A stretch of 64,000 nt of DNA from Sideroxyarcus sp. (GTDB lineage Bacteria > Pseudomonadota > Gammaproteobacteria > Burkholderiales > Gallionellaceae), in NCBI GenBank assembly GCA_030651895.1, contig JAUSBR010000009.1, positions 62,001-126,000 on the forward strand, written 5' to 3'. The position numbers and the translations under genes were made by a program. The notes beneath the pieces were generated by a model that worked only from the letters and a program-made list of their open reading frames with translations, had not been told where the DNA came from and did no database searches. Numbering within the stretch: position 1 is the first letter of the stretch; each line of letters starts with the position of its first letter. This document shows, in pieces, positions 8,163 through 17,327 of the stretch.

Positions 8163-11100
8163 GTGTTCGATTCCGAGAGCGTCTCCTCGTCCACCCAAAG
8201 CGATTCAGAATCCACTGTCATACACAAAAAGCCCTCCGGTCGACACCCGATAACCAAGCAAAAAAGTCAGCCAAGATCCCTCCAAAAAGGCGAAGGTCAA
8301 AACCCCGGAGACCACTCCCCGGACGAACAGGTAAATAACATGGGCAATAAAAGTGCAATAACGACGCAAGAGATCAGCACCGAAGTACTGCTGGAAAAAT
8401 ACGCGGAGGCGGACGAGAAATCGGTACAGGACGTGCGCCGCCGCGTGGCGCGCGGACTGGCGCAGGCCGAGAAGCCGGAGCAGCGCGCCAAATGGGAACA
8501 GGCTTTCTTCGACGCGCAGGAGAACGGCTTCGTCCCCGCCGGGCGCATCAACTCCGCCGCCGGACTGAAGATACAGGCCACGCTCATCAACTGCTTCGTA
8601 CAACCGGTGGGCGATGCCATCTCCGGCCTCAGCGACGGCAAGCCGGGCATCTACGATGCGCTGCAGCAGGCCGCCGAGACCATGCGCCGCGGCGGCGGTG
8701 TCGGTTACGACTTCTCTTCCATCCGCCCCGAAGGCGCGCATGTCAAAGGCACCAACTCGCGTGCCAGCGGCCCCATCTCCTACATGCGCGTGTTCGACCG
8801 CTCTTGCGAGACCGTCGAGTCTGCCGGTGCACGCCGAGGCGCGCAGATGGGCGTGTTGCGCTGCGACCACCCCGACATCGAGAGATTCATCAGCGCCAAG
8901 GACCAGGGCGACCTGCGCAACTTCAACATCTCCGTCGGCGTGACCGATGCGCTGATGCTGGCCGTGGAAAAGGACGAAGAGTTCGAACTGGTGCACAGCG
9001 CCGCGCCTTCCGACGCCATCAAGGCCGCCGGCGCGACCCAGCGCGCCGACGGCAAGTGGATCTATCGCAAAGTCCGCGCCACCGACCTGTGGAAGCAGAT
9101 CATCGCCAGCACCTACGATCATGCCGAGCCTGGCGTGCTGTTCATTGACCTGATGAACCGCGACAACAACCTGTCGTATTGCGAACTCATCGAGGCTACG
9201 AATCCATGCGCCGAACAGCCGCTGCCGCCCTACGGCTGCTGCTGCCTCGGCTCCATCGACCTCTCGCGCATGGTGAAGAACCCGTTCTCCAAACATGCGG
9301 GCTTCGACTACGAACCCTTCAAGCAACTGGTGCGCGTCTCGGTGCGCATGCTCGACAACGTGCTCGATGTGACCGCCTGGCCGCTCCCGGAACAACAGCA
9401 GGAAGCGCAGAACAAGCGCCGCGTCGGACTGGGTTTCACCGGCCTCGGCGATGCGCTGGTGATGCTGGGTCTGCGTTACGACACGGACGAGGCGCGCAAT
9501 TTCGCCGCCGACATCACGCGCATCATGCGCGACGAGGCCTATCTCGCCTCGGTCGATCTGGCGCAGGAACGCGGCGCCTTCCCGCTGCTGGATGCCGGGA
9601 AATATCTTTCCGCACCGCGCTTCGCCTCGCGCCTGCCGGACGAACTCAAGGACAAGATCCGCAAGCACGGCATCCGCAACAGCCACCTGCTTTCCATCGC
9701 GCCGACCGGCACCATCTCGCTGGCCTTTGCCGACAACGCATCGAACGGCATCGAGCCCGCGTTCTCCTGGTTCTACACGCGCAAGAAACGCATGATGGAT
9801 GGCAGCACCAAGGATTACCCGGTGGAAGACCACGCCTGGCGCGTCTACAAACAGCAGGGTGGCGACACAAACAAACTGCCACCCGCTTTCGTCACCGCGC
9901 TGGAGATCTCTGCCATCGATCACATGAAGATGGTCGCTGCCGTGGCGCCGTTCATCGACACATCGATCAGCAAGACGGTGAACGTGCCCGCCGACTATCC
10001 CTACGAAGATTTCAAAGACCTCTACACCGAAGCGTGGAAGGCCGGATTGAAAGGCTTGGCGACCTACCGCCCGAACAGCGTGCTGGGCTCGGTGCTGTCG
10101 GTCACGCCGGAGAAGAAGGCAGAAGAGCAGCCGCAGGACTTCGTGTTCGACCAGGATCGACGCATCGTGCTGGAGACCGCGCCCAAGCCGGCGCTCGCCT
10201 CCCTACGCTGGCCCGGCCGCCCCTCGCTTCCCGCCGGCAGCGAAGGCTGGACATCACCGGTAGTGAAACACTCACTGGGCAGTTTCGTCGCCTTCGTGTC
10301 GCACACCAAGAACGGCTGCAACCATCCGTTCGAAGTCTGGGTGAACGGCTCGGAGCAACCGCGCGGTCTCGGCGCATTGGCAAAATCGCTGTCGATGGAC
10401 ATGCGTACGCGCGACCCGGTGTGGATACGAATGAAACTCGAGATGCTGATGAAATCGGCGGGCGACGACGCCTTCGACATGCCGATGCCACCGGAAGGCG
10501 AAGTGAAACGCATGCCAAGTCTGGTGGCCGCGTTCGCACATCTGCTCAAGTACCGCATCGAAGAACTGGGCGCGCTGGAAGTCTGCGACGGCGTGACCAC
10601 GCCGATGATGGATGCACTGTTCGCCCGCAAGGAACCCAAGACCGGCACCGACGGCACCATGAGCTGGACAGTGGACATCTCCAACGCCGGGGCCGGTGAC
10701 GACTTCGTGCTGGGTCTGAAGGAACTGATGCTGCCGGACGGACAGCGCCGCCCCTATTCGATGTGGCTGTCCGGTGTGTATCCGCGTTCGCTCGACGGCT
10801 TGTGCAAAGTGCTGAGTCTCGACATGCGCGTGATCGACCCGGCCTGGATCGGCATGAAGCTGCGCAAGCTGCTCAACTTCGGCGAACCACTGGGCGACTT
10901 CATGGCGCGCGTGCCGGGCGGCAACAAGATGGAAAGCTATCCGTCCACCGTCTCCTACGTTGCCAAGCTCATCATCCACCGCTATGCCATGCTCGGCATC
11001 CTCGACGAGCACGGCTACCCGGTGCAGCAGATGGGCGTGCTGGAGATTCCCGAAGGCCACATCAAACCCACCGCCATCAAGCCCATCGTCGGCAAGCTTT

Positions 11101-11186
11101 GCAAGGAATGCGGTAACGCCACGCTGATCAAGAAGGACGGTTGCGAGTTCTGCACCAGTTGCGGGGCGATCGGGGCGTGCGGCTAA
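8163..11186 (+). CDS. nrdJ: Adenosylcobalamin-dependent (class II) ribonucleoside-diphosphate reductase
   Basis: This protein of about 1007 residues reduces ribonucleotides to deoxyribonucleotides using coenzyme B12, independent of oxygen. The active-site features are INCFVQPV (first redox Cys), the [10 protein letters not shown] thiyl-radical loop, [15 protein letters not shown] and APTGTISL. The C-terminal tail [18 protein letters not shown]...CGAIGACG has the Cys pairs that re-reduce the active site. Two tandem TSCPD-type modules (about residues 680-800 and 830-950) precede the tail. The GTG start at 8163 has AAGGGGG 7 nt upstream and is preferred; an internal ATG at 8341, without a ribosome-binding site, would give a shorter 948-residue form that loses only a low-complexity leader. 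Confidence 0.96.
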   Translation: MFDSESVSSSTQSDSESTVIHKKPSGRHPITKQKSQPRSLQKGEGQNPGDHSPDEQVNNMGNKSAITTQEISTEVLLEKYAEADEKSVQDVRRRVARGLAQAEKPEQRAKWEQAFFDAQENGFVPAGRINSAAGLKIQATLINCFVQPVGDAISGLSDGKPGIYDALQQAAETMRRGGGVGYDFSSIRPEGAHVKGTNSRASGPISYMRVFDRSCETVESAGARRGAQMGVLRCDHPDIERFISAKDQGDLRNFNISVGVTDALMLAVEKDEEFELVHSAAPSDAIKAAGATQRADGKWIYRKVRATDLWKQIIASTYDHAEPGVLFIDLMNRDNNLSYCELIEATNPCAEQPLPPYGCCCLGSIDLSRMVKNPFSKHAGFDYEPFKQLVRVSVRMLDNVLDVTAWPLPEQQQEAQNKRRVGLGFTGLGDALVMLGLRYDTDEARNFAADITRIMRDEAYLASVDLAQERGAFPLLDAGKYLSAPRFASRLPDELKDKIRKHGIRNSHLLSIAPTGTISLAFADNASNGIEPAFSWFYTRKKRMMDGSTKDYPVEDHAWRVYKQQGGDTNKLPPAFVTALEISAIDHMKMVAAVAPFIDTSISKTVNVPADYPYEDFKDLYTEAWKAGLKGLATYRPNSVLGSVLSVTPEKKAEEQPQDFVFDQDRRIVLETAPKPALASLRWPGRPSLPAGSEGWTSPVVKHSLGSFVAFVSHTKNGCNHPFEVWVNGSEQPRGLGALAKSLSMDMRTRDPVWIRMKLEMLMKSAGDDAFDMPMPPEGEVKRMPSLVAAFAHLLKYRIEELGALEVCDGVTTPMMDALFARKEPKTGTDGTMSWTVDISNAGAGDDFVLGLKELMLPDGQRRPYSMWLSGVYPRSLDGLCKVLSLDMRVIDPAWIGMKLRKLLNFGEPLGDFMARVPGGNKMESYPSTVSYVAKLIIHRYAMLGILDEHGYPVQQMGVLEIPEGHIKPTAIKPIVGKLCKECGNATLIKKDGCEFCTSCGAIGACG

Positions 11187-11210
11187 CTGGGCAATCTCAA
11201 GCGAAATAAA

Positions 11211-11236
11211 AAACCGCCCTCGGGCGGTTTTTTATT
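11211..11236. terminator. Bidirectional rho-independent terminator after nrdJ
   Basis: AAAAAACCGCCC-TC-GGGCGGTTTTTT is a perfect GC stem with flanking A and T runs. It ends nrdJ and can also serve the convergent cytochrome gene. Confidence 0.93.
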
Positions 11237-11256
11237 TCGGATGGATAAATCACCGA

Positions 11257-11853
11257 CTACTCCATGAAGTCTTCCGCCCCTGCGGGCAGTTCATGCGTGA
11301 TGCCTTTGTGGCAATCGATACAGGTCTTGCCGGAACCGGGTTTTGCCGCCTGCGCATGCTTGGTCTTGGCACTCGGGTCCTGCACTTCGGTATCCATCCC
11401 CTCGAAGCTGTGGCAGTTGCGGCATTCGCGCGAATCGGATGCCTTCATACGCGCCCATTCATGCTTGGCCAACTCCAGCCGTTTGGCTTCGAACTTCTCC
11501 TTGGTATCAATGGATCCGGTGATCTTGCCCCACAGTTCGCCGCTCGCCTGGATCTTGCGCTTCATCTTGTGCACCCAGTCCTTGGGTACATGGCAGTCGG
11601 AGCAGATTGCGCGCACGCCGGTACGGTTGGAGTAATGCACGGAAAGCTTGTATTCCTCGTAAACGGTATCGCGCATCTCGTGGCACGAGACGCAGAACTC
11701 CATCTTGTTGGTCGCTTCCATGCCGGTGTTGAAGCCGCCCCAGAAGATGATGCCGGCTATAAATCCGCCCCCCAGCAGTGCAAGCATCGAATACTTTGCC
11801 GACGGACTGCGCAATACTTGCCCCCACTTTTTCAGTGTTTGTTTGATATTCAT
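11257..11853 (-). CDS. NapC/NirT-family tetraheme cytochrome c
   Basis: This is a 198-residue membrane-anchored multiheme cytochrome. It has one N-terminal TM helix (about residues 22-40), then four CXXCH sites at residues 54 (CVSCH), 84 (CSDCH), 144 (CRNCH) and 178 (CIDCH). The length and spacing match NapC/NirT quinol dehydrogenases, which oxidise quinol and pass electrons to periplasmic partners. The start is the ATG preceded by GGGGAGA. It lies just downstream of a diheme cytochrome on the same strand, separated by a hairpin. No terminal reductase is adjacent, so its partner may be that cytochrome or be encoded elsewhere. Confidence 0.93.
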   Translation of the reverse strand: MNIKQTLKKWGQVLRSPSAKYSMLALLGGGFIAGIIFWGGFNTGMEATNKMEFCVSCHEMRDTVYEEYKLSVHYSNRTGVRAICSDCHVPKDWVHKMKRKIQASGELWGKITGSIDTKEKFEAKRLELAKHEWARMKASDSRECRNCHSFEGMDTEVQDPSAKTKHAQAAKPGSGKTCIDCHKGITHELPAGAEDFME

Positions 11854-11922
11854 TTTATTCTCCCCTTTGTTCGGCCTTGTTGTCGGCCGCCCCTGAAACA
11901 ACACAACATGTAATTCAACGAC

Positions 11923-11953
11923 AAAGCCCGGGAACCTGAAGCTTCCCGGGCTT
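11923..11953. terminator. Hairpin between the two cytochrome genes
   Basis: AAAGCCCGGGAA and TTCCCGGGCTTT form a perfect 12-bp stem between the diheme and tetraheme genes. The T-tract beyond it is weak on the minus strand, so it could be an attenuator or mRNA-stabilising structure rather than a full terminator. Confidence 0.6.
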
Positions 11954-11976
11954 TATCTCTAACCGCCTATTGTTGA

Positions 11977-12600
11977 TTACTGGATGCTGCCGAAGTAATG
12001 GATGACAGCCTCGACTTCGCCTTCACTGAGTGCTTCAAGTTTCGGCAGCATCTTTTTGGGAGCTACACGTGTGCCATCCTTGAAATACTTGATCTGCTGT
12101 TTGATATAAGTCATTTTCTGACCTGCCAGGATACCGGCGTGATCTCCCGGGAAGCCGCCATCTTCGCTATGGCAGGTGTAGCACTTCAGCTTGTAGACTG
12201 ACTTGCCTTTCTTCACCAATTCCGGATCGGTGGTCTGCGCGGTGCGCACGAACGGCTGCGCGACAAAATATGCGCCGATCTGCGTGATGTCTGCCGCGCT
12301 CAGTTCGCTGGCAACTTTGCACATATTTGTTTTTGTGCCTTTCTTGCTGCCGGACAGGTATTCCGACTCGACGCAGGGCCGTTCTTTCTTCTGATACTTG
12401 GTCAGGCTGCGCTCGAGATATTCTTCGGAGTAGCTGGCGATGCTGGGCACGTTGGCGTCGGTACTGTTGCCGTCGGCGCCGTGACAGGCGGTGCATGATT
12501 CCGCTGCCTTGGGTGCGGCAGCAGAGGCGCCAACAGAGAGCGACATTCCTAACAGTGCACTACAGACCAGCAGAATGTGTGCGGCGAAATTCTTTTTCAT
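11977..12600 (-). CDS. Periplasmic diheme cytochrome c (cytochrome c4-like)
   Basis: This 207-residue protein has a signal peptide (cleavage near SVGASAAAP) and two class I haem domains with CTACH (residue 36) and CYTCH (residue 140). PSIASYSEEYLERSLTKYQ and YIKQQIKYFKDGTR are the conserved c4-type helices preceding the Met ligands. An extra Cys pair (CVESEYL and NMCKV, about residues 76 and 94) is unusual for c4 and may form a disulfide. It probably shuttles electrons between membrane complexes, and is a candidate partner of the tetraheme protein encoded next to it. Confidence 0.9.
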   Translation of the reverse strand: MKKNFAAHILLVCSALLGMSLSVGASAAAPKAAESCTACHGADGNSTDANVPSIASYSEEYLERSLTKYQKKERPCVESEYLSGSKKGTKTNMCKVASELSAADITQIGAYFVAQPFVRTAQTTDPELVKKGKSVYKLKCYTCHSEDGGFPGDHAGILAGQKMTYIKQQIKYFKDGTRVAPKKMLPKLEALSEGEVEAVIHYFGSIQ

Positions 12601-12864
12601 CTTGGACCCCTCATATATTTTTTTGACAACAAAAAAACGTTTGCATCCCAGCCTCGAACGAAACGGTCATCATGCAGATCACTCTCGCCAACTCCCGTGT
12701 TCACAGTTCACAAGGTGATCCATCATTAAGGCAAGCCGAGTGTAGCATGACGAACAGGCACATCAAGTGATGGCTAGCGCACACAATTAACCACTCTGCG
12801 AGAAGTGCTTTCAGCGTTCACGCACCCTGCTATAGTTATCCCAACGACACTATCCTCTGCCGCC

Positions 12865-13239
12865 ATGAGTAAACACACCACACCAGATCACGCCCGACTC
12901 GACCGCGTCGTCGCCGAAGCGCGCAAGCAGCGCGAACTGCGCGAGGCCGGCTATCGCGAGAAGGCGCTCAAACTGTTTCCGTGGATATGCGGGAGATGCG
13001 GCAGGGAGTTTTCCGGCGTGCGTTTGCGCGAGCTGACCGTGCATCACAAGGATCACAATCACGACAATAATCCGCCGGACGGCAGCAACTGGGAACTGCT
13101 CTGCCTGTATTGCCACGACAACGAGCATTCGCGCGTGATGGATGAGGTGGTGCGGGATAGGAAGGAAGGCGCTCAGGCCGTGGCGACGCACAACCCCTTC
13201 GCCGACCTGAAGGCGATGCTCAACAAGAAGACCGATTGA
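12865..13239 (+). CDS. yajD: HNH-nuclease-family protein YajD
   Basis: This 124-residue protein is of the YajD type. It has a CGRCGREF zinc-knuckle pair, an LTVHHKDHNHDNNPPDGSNWELLCLYCHDNEH HNH core in two parts (the first His-His pair and the CxxC-H) and a basic N-terminal helix. YajD is conserved in Proteobacteria. HNH chemistry suggests metal-dependent nucleic-acid cleavage, but the physiological role is not known. The start was taken at the ATG before SKHTTPDHARLD, because the longer upstream frame carries no conserved sequence. Confidence 0.92.
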   Translation: MSKHTTPDHARLDRVVAEARKQRELREAGYREKALKLFPWICGRCGREFSGVRLRELTVHHKDHNHDNNPPDGSNWELLCLYCHDNEHSRVMDEVVRDRKEGAQAVATHNPFADLKAMLNKKTD

Positions 13240-13301
13240 TAATCCGAAGTACCGCTACAGCGCGCGGCAGCTGAGCACGAAACGAAATCAGTCCCGAGTG
13301 A

Positions 13302-14672
13302 TCAGCCCTGGCGCTTCATGAACAACGCCGGGATCTGCGGTTTCGGCTTGCTCGTCACCGGCTCGTGGGGCTTCTTCGCCGGTTCTGCCGCCGGAGCGCT
13401 GATGCTCGGCACATATGGCTTGTCGAACCACGGATCGTGCGCCGGTTTCTTCGGTGCGGGTGTGTGGTAACCGCGACTGTGCTCGGCGTGTTCGCCGCGC
13501 GGCTCGCGTTGCGGTCTGCTGTTGTGCGCGGGCAGATTCGCTTTTTCTTTCTTGATCTCGGTCTTGATCAGCTTCTCGATATCGGCCAGATATCTTTCTT
13601 CTTCCGGCGACACCAGCGAGATCGCCGTGCCGGATGCGCCGGCGCGGCCGGTACGACCGATACGGTGCACATAGTCTTCTGCCGCGTGCGGAATCTCGTA
13701 ATTGATCACCATCGGCAGATGGTCGATATCCAGACCGCGCGCGGCCACGTCGGTCGCGATCAGCACGGCGACCTTGCCCTGCTTGAAGGCGTCCAGCGCC
13801 TGCATGCGCTCGAGCTGGGTCTTGTCGCCGTGAATGGCATCGGCAGAAACGCCCTCGCGCTGCAACTGCTTGGCCAGACGGCTGGCGGTGAGCTTGGTCT
13901 TGGTGAACACGATGACCTGCTTCGCATCGTCGCCGCGCAACAGTTGCGCCAGCAGTTGATGCTTGTCAGTCTGCTCGACCAGATAGACTTTCTGCGTGAT
14001 GTTCTCGGCGGAAGCATTGCTGCGCGCAACCTCGATCAGGGTCGGGTAGTTCATGAAATCTTCCGACAATTTCTTGATCTCGTTGGAAAAGGTGGCGGAG
14101 AACATCAGGCTCTGGCGCTGGCGCGGCAGCAGTGCAAGGATGCGTTTCAGCGCGGGCATGAAGCCCATGTCCAGCATGCGGTCAGCCTCGTCCAGCACCA
14201 GCACCTGCACTTGGTTCAGCAACACCGTCTTCTGTTCGATGTGGTCCAGCAAGCGGCCCGGTGTCGCCACCAGTATCTCCACACCGGTCTTCAGGTGCGG
14301 CGTCTGTGTCTTGATGTCCACGCCGCCGTACACCACCAACGAACGCAGGTGCGTGTGCTTGGCGTAGGCTTTGACGCTCTCTTCAACCTGTACTGCAAGT
14401 TCGCGTGTCGGCACCAGGATCAGCGCGCGCACCGGATGGCGCGCGGGCGAGGTGCTGGAACTCGCATGCGGCAGCAGTTTCTGTAGCAGGGGCAGCGCGA
14501 AAGCGGCAGTCTTGCCGGTGCCGGTCTGCGCGCCCGCCATTAAATCATGGCCTTCGAGCACGACTGGAATGGCTTGTGCCTGGACCGGGGTGGGAGTGGT
14601 GTAACCGGATTCGGTAAGTGCCTTGAGGATTTCCGGAGCCAACTTCAAGTCGGCAAAACTAACGGTGTTCAA
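13302..14672 (-). CDS. rhlE: DEAD-box ATP-dependent RNA helicase (RhlE-like)
   Basis: This is a 456-residue RNA helicase. The Q motif is TTPTPVQAQAIP, motif I AQTGTGKTAAF, Ia PTRELA, Ib TPGRLLD, II DEAD, III SATFS, V ARGLDI and VI HRIGRTGRAG. The RhlE subgroup is suggested by the short N-terminus (SFADLKLAPEILKALTESGY) and the basic, Pro-rich, disordered tail after about residue 385, which usually gives RNA affinity. The expected role is ribosome assembly or RNA turnover. It stands alone, divergent from the flavoprotein at 14792. Confidence 0.93.
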   Translation of the reverse strand: MNTVSFADLKLAPEILKALTESGYTTPTPVQAQAIPVVLEGHDLMAGAQTGTGKTAAFALPLLQKLLPHASSSTSPARHPVRALILVPTRELAVQVEESVKAYAKHTHLRSLVVYGGVDIKTQTPHLKTGVEILVATPGRLLDHIEQKTVLLNQVQVLVLDEADRMLDMGFMPALKRILALLPRQRQSLMFSATFSNEIKKLSEDFMNYPTLIEVARSNASAENITQKVYLVEQTDKHQLLAQLLRGDDAKQVIVFTKTKLTASRLAKQLQREGVSADAIHGDKTQLERMQALDAFKQGKVAVLIATDVAARGLDIDHLPMVINYEIPHAAEDYVHRIGRTGRAGASGTAISLVSPEEERYLADIEKLIKTEIKKEKANLPAHNSRPQREPRGEHAEHSRGYHTPAPKKPAHDPWFDKPYVPSISAPAAEPAKKPHEPVTSKPKPQIPALFMKRQG

Positions 14673-14791
14673 TATCGTTCTCTTCGTTATAGTCGGGGTT
14701 TGAATGGCAGCATTATACGCCCCCGCACCGTTAGCGCTCCGCGCAAGCGAGAGGCTCTATAATCACCTTAACCAACAATACCTTACAGAAC

Positions 14792-16042
14792 ATGAGCCTG
14801 CATTCCTCACCGCCCAGCACCCCCACCGTTGCCGTCATCGGCGGCGGACCGGCCGGATTGATGGCTGCCGAGGCACTGGCGCAAGCCGGCGTGCGCGTGG
14901 ATCTGTACGACGCGATGCCCAGCGTGGGGCGCAAGTTCCTGATGGCCGGCAAGGGCGGCATGAACATCACCCATGCCGAGCCGTTCGAGGTCTTCATCAC
15001 CCGCTACGCCGTGCGCAGCGCCGATATCGAACCGCTGCTGCGCGCTTTCCCGCCGGATGCCTTGCGCGCGTGGATACACGGGCTCGGAATCGAGACTTTC
15101 GTCGGCACCTCCAATCGCGTCTTCCCCGCCGATATGAAAGCCGCACCGCTGCTGCGCGCGTGGCTGCACCGTCTGCGCGAACTGGGCGTCCATTTCCATG
15201 CGCGGCATCGGTGGTGCGGTTGGGATGATCATGACGCTTTGCGTTTCACCACCCCCGATGGCGAACTCGTCGTGCAGACAGATGCGACTGTGCTGGCTTT
15301 GGGCGGTGCAAGCTGGCCGCAACTCGGATCGGACGGGGCATGGGTGAAGTTGCTGGGACAACGCGGCATAGACATCGCACCGCTGCGTCCGTCCAATTGC
15401 GGTTTTGACGTGCAGTGGAGCGCTCACCTGCGCGAACGCTTCGTCGGCGAACCGCTCAAATCCGTCGCCGCCACTTTCGGCGGTGTACGCAAACAGGGCG
15501 AGTGCATCATCACCGAACACGGCATCGAGGGCGGCCTGATCTACGCGCTTTCCGCCGCGCTGCGCGACGAGATCGAGCACGGCGGTCAGGCGACATTGCA
15601 TCTCGATCTGCTGCCGGACTTCACCGCGCAGCGTGTGAAAGACGAAGTGTCGCATCCGCGCGGTGCGCGCTCGCTCTCCAGCCATCTGCAAAGTCGTTTG
15701 GGATTGAAAGGCGTGAAGGCCAACCTGTTGCGCGAAGTGTTGAGTGCGGAGCAGATGCACGACACCGCGCTGCTGGCGCAGTCCATCAAGGCGTTGCCGC
15801 TGCGGCTCGACGCACCCCGCCCTTTGGCCGAAGCGATCAGCACTGCGGGCGGCATCCCCTTCGAGGCGTTGGACGCGAACCTGATGCTGAAACGATTGCC
15901 CGGCATCTTCCCCGCCGGCGAGATGCTGGACTGGGAGGCACCCACCGGCGGCTACCTGCTCTCAGCCTGTTTCGCCAGCGGCCGCGCGGCCGGAACCGGT
16001 GCCGCGCTCTGGCTGCAACAACCCCGCCAGGCACAGGGTTAG
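14792..16042 (+). CDS. TIGR03862-family NAD(P)/FAD-dependent flavoprotein (HI0933-like)
   Basis: This 416-residue protein has the dinucleotide-binding motif VAVIGGGPAGLMAAEALA, then the HI0933/BaiN signature GRKFLMAGKGGMNITH, LALGGASWPQLGSDG, and the C-terminal second FAD contact PTGGYLLSACFASGRAAG. Members are FAD-binding, predicted reductases without a settled physiological substrate. It stands between rhlE (divergent) and cytochrome b561 (same strand), with no clear operon partner. Confidence 0.88.
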   Translation: MSLHSSPPSTPTVAVIGGGPAGLMAAEALAQAGVRVDLYDAMPSVGRKFLMAGKGGMNITHAEPFEVFITRYAVRSADIEPLLRAFPPDALRAWIHGLGIETFVGTSNRVFPADMKAAPLLRAWLHRLRELGVHFHARHRWCGWDDHDALRFTTPDGELVVQTDATVLALGGASWPQLGSDGAWVKLLGQRGIDIAPLRPSNCGFDVQWSAHLRERFVGEPLKSVAATFGGVRKQGECIITEHGIEGGLIYALSAALRDEIEHGGQATLHLDLLPDFTAQRVKDEVSHPRGARSLSSHLQSRLGLKGVKANLLREVLSAEQMHDTALLAQSIKALPLRLDAPRPLAEAISTAGGIPFEALDANLMLKRLPGIFPAGEMLDWEAPTGGYLLSACFASGRAAGTGAALWLQQPRQAQG

Positions 16043-16119
16043 CGCTGCCGCCACGGCAAGCCGCGACATATTCATGCGTTACAATGCGCGGCGCTTTTCC
16101 AAACTGAAAGGATAGAAAC

Positions 16120-16638
16120 ATGAAGCAATACAGCAAACGCACCGCCATCATGCACTGGCTGATCTTCCTGCTCGTCATCGCCGCTTTCTACTTCGGCCAT
16201 CAACTTGATGAAAGCAAGGACGGCGCGCAAAAGCTCTCCATGTATCCGCTGCACTTCCTGATCGGCGACCTGATCCTGCTGTTGGTCCTGGTGCGCATCT
16301 ATTTCCGCAAGAAGGACGGTGAACCGGCACCGGCCAACGCTAATCCGCTGCTGAACAAACTAGCTGCCGCCACGCACGGCCTGCTGAACATCGCGCTCAT
16401 CGCGGTGGTGGTGTCCGGCATGGCTACCGCAGCCACCTCCGGTGTGATCGATGCGCTGAAAGCAAATGACCCGTCACTGATCCCCGACTTCGCCACTGTC
16501 GGCGCCAAGGGATATCACGAGCTGTTCATCGGCATACTGCTCCTGCTCGTCGCATTCCACGTCGTGGCGACGCTGTACCACCAGCTCGTCGTCAAGGACA
16601 ACCTGCTGCGCCGTATCATGATCAAGCGTTTCGACTGA
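16120..16638 (+). CDS. Cytochrome b561 family protein
   Basis: This is a 172-residue four-helix membrane protein. Conserved haem-ligand-type histidines are seen in TAIMHWLIFL, YPLHFLIGDLILL, HGLLNIALI and AFHVVATLYHQ. The predicted role is di-haem b transmembrane electron transfer, for example quinol oxidation with reduction of a periplasmic acceptor. An AAAGGATAG ribosome-binding site precedes the ATG. A hairpin directly after the stop probably ends the transcript. Confidence 0.92.
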   Translation: MKQYSKRTAIMHWLIFLLVIAAFYFGHQLDESKDGAQKLSMYPLHFLIGDLILLLVLVRIYFRKKDGEPAPANANPLLNKLAAATHGLLNIALIAVVVSGMATAATSGVIDALKANDPSLIPDFATVGAKGYHELFIGILLLLVAFHVVATLYHQLVVKDNLLRRIMIKRFD

Positions 16639-16654
16639 GCCGCACCCATTCGCG

Positions 16655-17071
16655 ATGGGCGGCCTCGGCGCCGCCCTTTTTATTTTGGACACCAGCCTTC
16701 TCAAATCCATCCACCTCACCTGCGTGACGCTCAGCTACTCGCTGTTCTTCCTGCGCGGGGGGTGGATGCTGCGCGATTCGCCGATGATGAGGCAAGGCTG
16801 GGCGAGATATGTGCCGCACACGGTGGACACCTTCCTGCTCGGCAGCGCCATCGCGCTGGCCTGGCAGCTCGGCATCTCGCCGCTGGAGCACAGCTGGCTG
16901 GCCGCCAAGATCGTCGCGCTGCTGGGCTACATCGTCATCGGTTCGGTGGCTTTGAAACGCGGCAAGACCAAGCTCATCCGGCTGTTTTCCTGGCTGATCG
17001 CACAGATGATATTCATCTATATGGTGGGTGTGGCCGTGACGCACGACCCGCAACCGTGGCACGCTTTATGA
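16655..17071 (+). CDS. SirB2-family integral membrane protein
   Basis: This is a small protein (138 residues from the ATG, 128 from an in-frame TTG at 16685) with four hydrophobic helices and the SirB2 signature SLLKSIHLTCVTLSYSLFFLRGGWM, quoted here in two parts (SLLKSIHLTC; LRGGWML). The family has no proven activity. The ATG at 16655 lies in a terminator stem, and family members usually begin right at the SLLK segment, so the TTG is a serious alternative. It is followed 10 bp later by a DUF2798 gene. Confidence 0.82.
   Translation: MGGLGAALFILDTSLLKSIHLTCVTLSYSLFFLRGGWMLRDSPMMRQGWARYVPHTVDTFLLGSAIALAWQLGISPLEHSWLAAKIVALLGYIVIGSVALKRGKTKLIRLFSWLIAQMIFIYMVGVAVTHDPQPWHAL
16657..16686 (+). 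terminator. Terminator after cytochrome b561
   Basis: GGGCGGC, a 6-nt loop and GCCGCCC are followed by TTTTTATTTT. It overlaps the first codons of the longest possible SirB2 reading frame, which argues for a later start of that gene. Confidence 0.8.
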
Positions 17072-17081
17072 GGAAAATGAA

Positions 17082-17312
17082 ATGAAGAAGATACCCGCCC
17101 GCTACAGCAACATATTGTTCGGAGCCATGCTCTCCATCATCATGGTCACGATCATCTCGGGGACGGTGGTGCTGATCAATCAGGGATACGACGCGGATTT
17201 CTTCGGCCGCTGGTTCAAGGGCTTCATCACCGCCTGGCCCATCGCCTTTCCCACCGTGCTGTTCGTCGCCCCGTTCGTGCGCAGGGTGGTGGCTAGAATC
17301 ACGACGCCATAA
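17082..17312 (+). CDS. DUF2798 small membrane protein
   Basis: This is a 76-residue protein with two TM helices (about residues 10-31 and 47-66) and the DUF2798 pattern: an N-terminal basic stretch, ISGTVVLINQG, FFGRWFKGFITAW, and a basic tail. The function is unknown. A GAGGAAAATGAA region just upstream supplies the ribosome-binding site. It is the last gene of a run with SirB2, and converges on the large signalling gene with only 15 bp between stops. Confidence 0.82.
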   Translation: MKKIPARYSNILFGAMLSIIMVTIISGTVVLINQGYDADFFGRWFKGFITAWPIAFPTVLFVAPFVRRVVARITTP

Positions 17313-17327
17313 GTTGGTGACGCACAC

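Noticed and set aside
8205-9923. 572-codon antisense open frame opposite nrdJ
   Set aside because: Antisense shadow of the conserved nrdJ gene; no motif or ribosome-binding site.
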